Source: Flectobacillus major DSM 103 (GTDB lineage Bacteria; Bacteroidota; Bacteroidia; Cytophagales; Spirosomataceae). From it: a stretch of DNA of 64,000 bases. This document shows positions 63,215 to 64,000 of this stretch, piece by piece (positions within the stretch are counted from its first letter, which is position 1; the number at the start of each line of letters is the position of its first letter). The translations under genes and the position numbers were made by a program. Below the pieces are notes generated by a model. That model had not been told where the DNA came from and searched no databases. It saw nothing but the letters and a program-made list of their open reading frames with translations. The DNA is taken from positions 62,001-126,000 of the forward strand of contig NZ_KE386491.1 of assembly GCF_000427405.1 (NCBI RefSeq). Direction: 5' to 3'.

Positions 63215-63760
63215 ATGGCATTAATCATTTTAGCACATCCCAATTTTGACAAGTCGTTTGCTAACAAAACAATTATTGAAGCATTGGAAAACAGTAAATT
63301 AGATTTGGAAATCAGGAATATACACGACTTATATCCCGATTTCAAAATTAATGCAAAAGCAGAGCAAGAGGCTTTGCTAAGACATCAGACAATCGTTTTT
63401 CAGTATCCTTTCTATTGGTACAGTATGCCTGCAATCTTAAAACAGTGGTTCGACATTGTATTTGAATATCAGTTTGCCTACGGCTCAAAAGGTGACAAGC
63501 TGAAAAACAAAAACTTTGTGCCAAGTTTTACGGTAGGCTCATCAGAAAGCAGCTATACAGCCTTGGGCTTCCAGCATTTTCGGGTATATGAATTTTGTAA
63601 GCACCTAGAGCAGACCGCATATCATACACAAATGAATTACATCGACCCGATTTATTTTCATGGAACTTCCTTAGCTGCTGGCTACACCCCAGATAGTATA
63701 ATGACTAACGCAAAACACCATGCCCAAAAACTGATAGCAACACTCAGCCAATTGCAATAA
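63215..63760 (+). CDS. NAD(P)H oxidoreductase, flavodoxin-like fold (KefF/MdaB type)
   Basis: A 181-aa FMN/FAD enzyme. The N-terminal ALIILAHPNFDKSFANKTII and QYPFYWYSMPAILKQWFDIV are the phosphate and flavin-binding signatures of the NQO1/KefF/MdaB family, and AYGSKGDKLKNKNFVPSFTV is the following loop. It reduces quinones or related electrophiles with NAD(P)H. It diverges from the HxlR regulator gene, so it is likely induced by the compounds it detoxifies. Confidence 0.87.
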   Translation: MALIILAHPNFDKSFANKTIIEALENSKLDLEIRNIHDLYPDFKINAKAEQEALLRHQTIVFQYPFYWYSMPAILKQWFDIVFEYQFAYGSKGDKLKNKNFVPSFTVGSSESSYTALGFQHFRVYEFCKHLEQTAYHTQMNYIDPIYFHGTSLAAGYTPDSIMTNAKHHAQKLIATLSQLQ

Positions 63761-63950
63761 AGTAATACACTATTTGAACAATAGAATCGAAGAGATAGTA
63801 CATAGCCTAACCCGCTTTATGGCTACAGTCAATGTTATCTAAGAAATTATTCAATATTATCTTTTTGGGAATTGAAAATTTAGTATTTTCACATTGATAC
63901 TATTACAAACAATAAAATTCATCTTGAAAATCACCTAAAAGTCAAACATA

Positions 63951-64000
63951 ATGCCGAAAGAATTATCAGAACTAACAGACCAAGAGCTGTTGGATGAAGC
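63951..64000 (+). CDS. start of an unidentified CDS
   Basis: ATG at 63951 opens a frame that runs off the window end and reads MPKELSELTDQELLDEA, amphipathic and probably helical. There is too little sequence to name a family. It follows the oxidoreductase by about 190 bp, which hold no gene. Confidence 0.55.
   Translation, partial: MPKELSELTDQELLDE

Overview
The window is AT-rich DNA from a Bacteroidota bacterium, most likely a member of the Cytophagales (Spirosomaceae/Cytophagaceae-like). The evidence is a SusC/SusD pair, carboxypeptidase-regulatory-like domains on TonB-dependent receptors, an ECF sigma factor beside a FecR-type domain, a bacterial RNase P RNA, and promoters that fit the Bacteroidota pattern TTG-N19/20-TAnnTTTG instead of -35/-10 boxes. 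The genus is an inference. No tRNA, rRNA, CRISPR array, insertion sequence or prophage was seen.

Layout. 1-8.4 kb: the 3' part of clpC, a tiny cysteine-rich exported protein, an SGNH hydrolase, a WG-repeat protein, fabG and a VWA membrane protein. 8.8-14.1 kb: the leucine genes leuC, leuD, a leuA-type synthase and leuB. 14.2-20.3 kb: DUF2279, DUF2027-Smr and DUF4403 proteins, the RNase P RNA with its own promoter and terminator, and rpsP-rimM-trmD. 20.7-29 kb: two poorly known genes, a trehalose locus (GH37 trehalase, MFS transporter, divergent AraC regulator), a serine hydrolase and an acetyl-CoA hydrolase/CoA-transferase.

29.3-41.6 kb is a nutrient-acquisition region: ECF sigma factor, a FecR-like N-terminal domain standing alone, SusC, SusD and a PmoA-family protein on the minus strand, and two amidohydrolase genes on the plus strand. 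A double LacI-family-type operator lies in the divergent gap. No glycoside hydrolase or LacI gene is present. 41.8-47.5 kb: two different L,D-transpeptidase-type genes, a LOG-family enzyme, a universal stress protein and an APC permease.

47.9-54.8 kb is the most unusual part. A minus-strand operon encodes an ABC ATPase, a TonB-dependent siderophore-type receptor and two DUF3526 permeases. Next to it is a VanX-type D-Ala-D-Ala dipeptidase gene. Both units start from near-duplicate promoters that carry the same pair of palindromes at the same 39-bp spacing, so they look like one small regulon.

55-64 kb is a mosaic of small stress and regulatory units: a seven-blade propeller lipoprotein, rhodanese/LysR/GNAT, DUF1348 and PPOX-fold proteins, DUF2975 with a YozG-type regulator under a 57-bp palindrome, and a Crp/Fnr-type regulator flanked by two FNR-type boxes at identical promoter positions. 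An HxlR regulator diverges from an NAD(P)H oxidoreductase, and the start of another CDS runs off the right edge.
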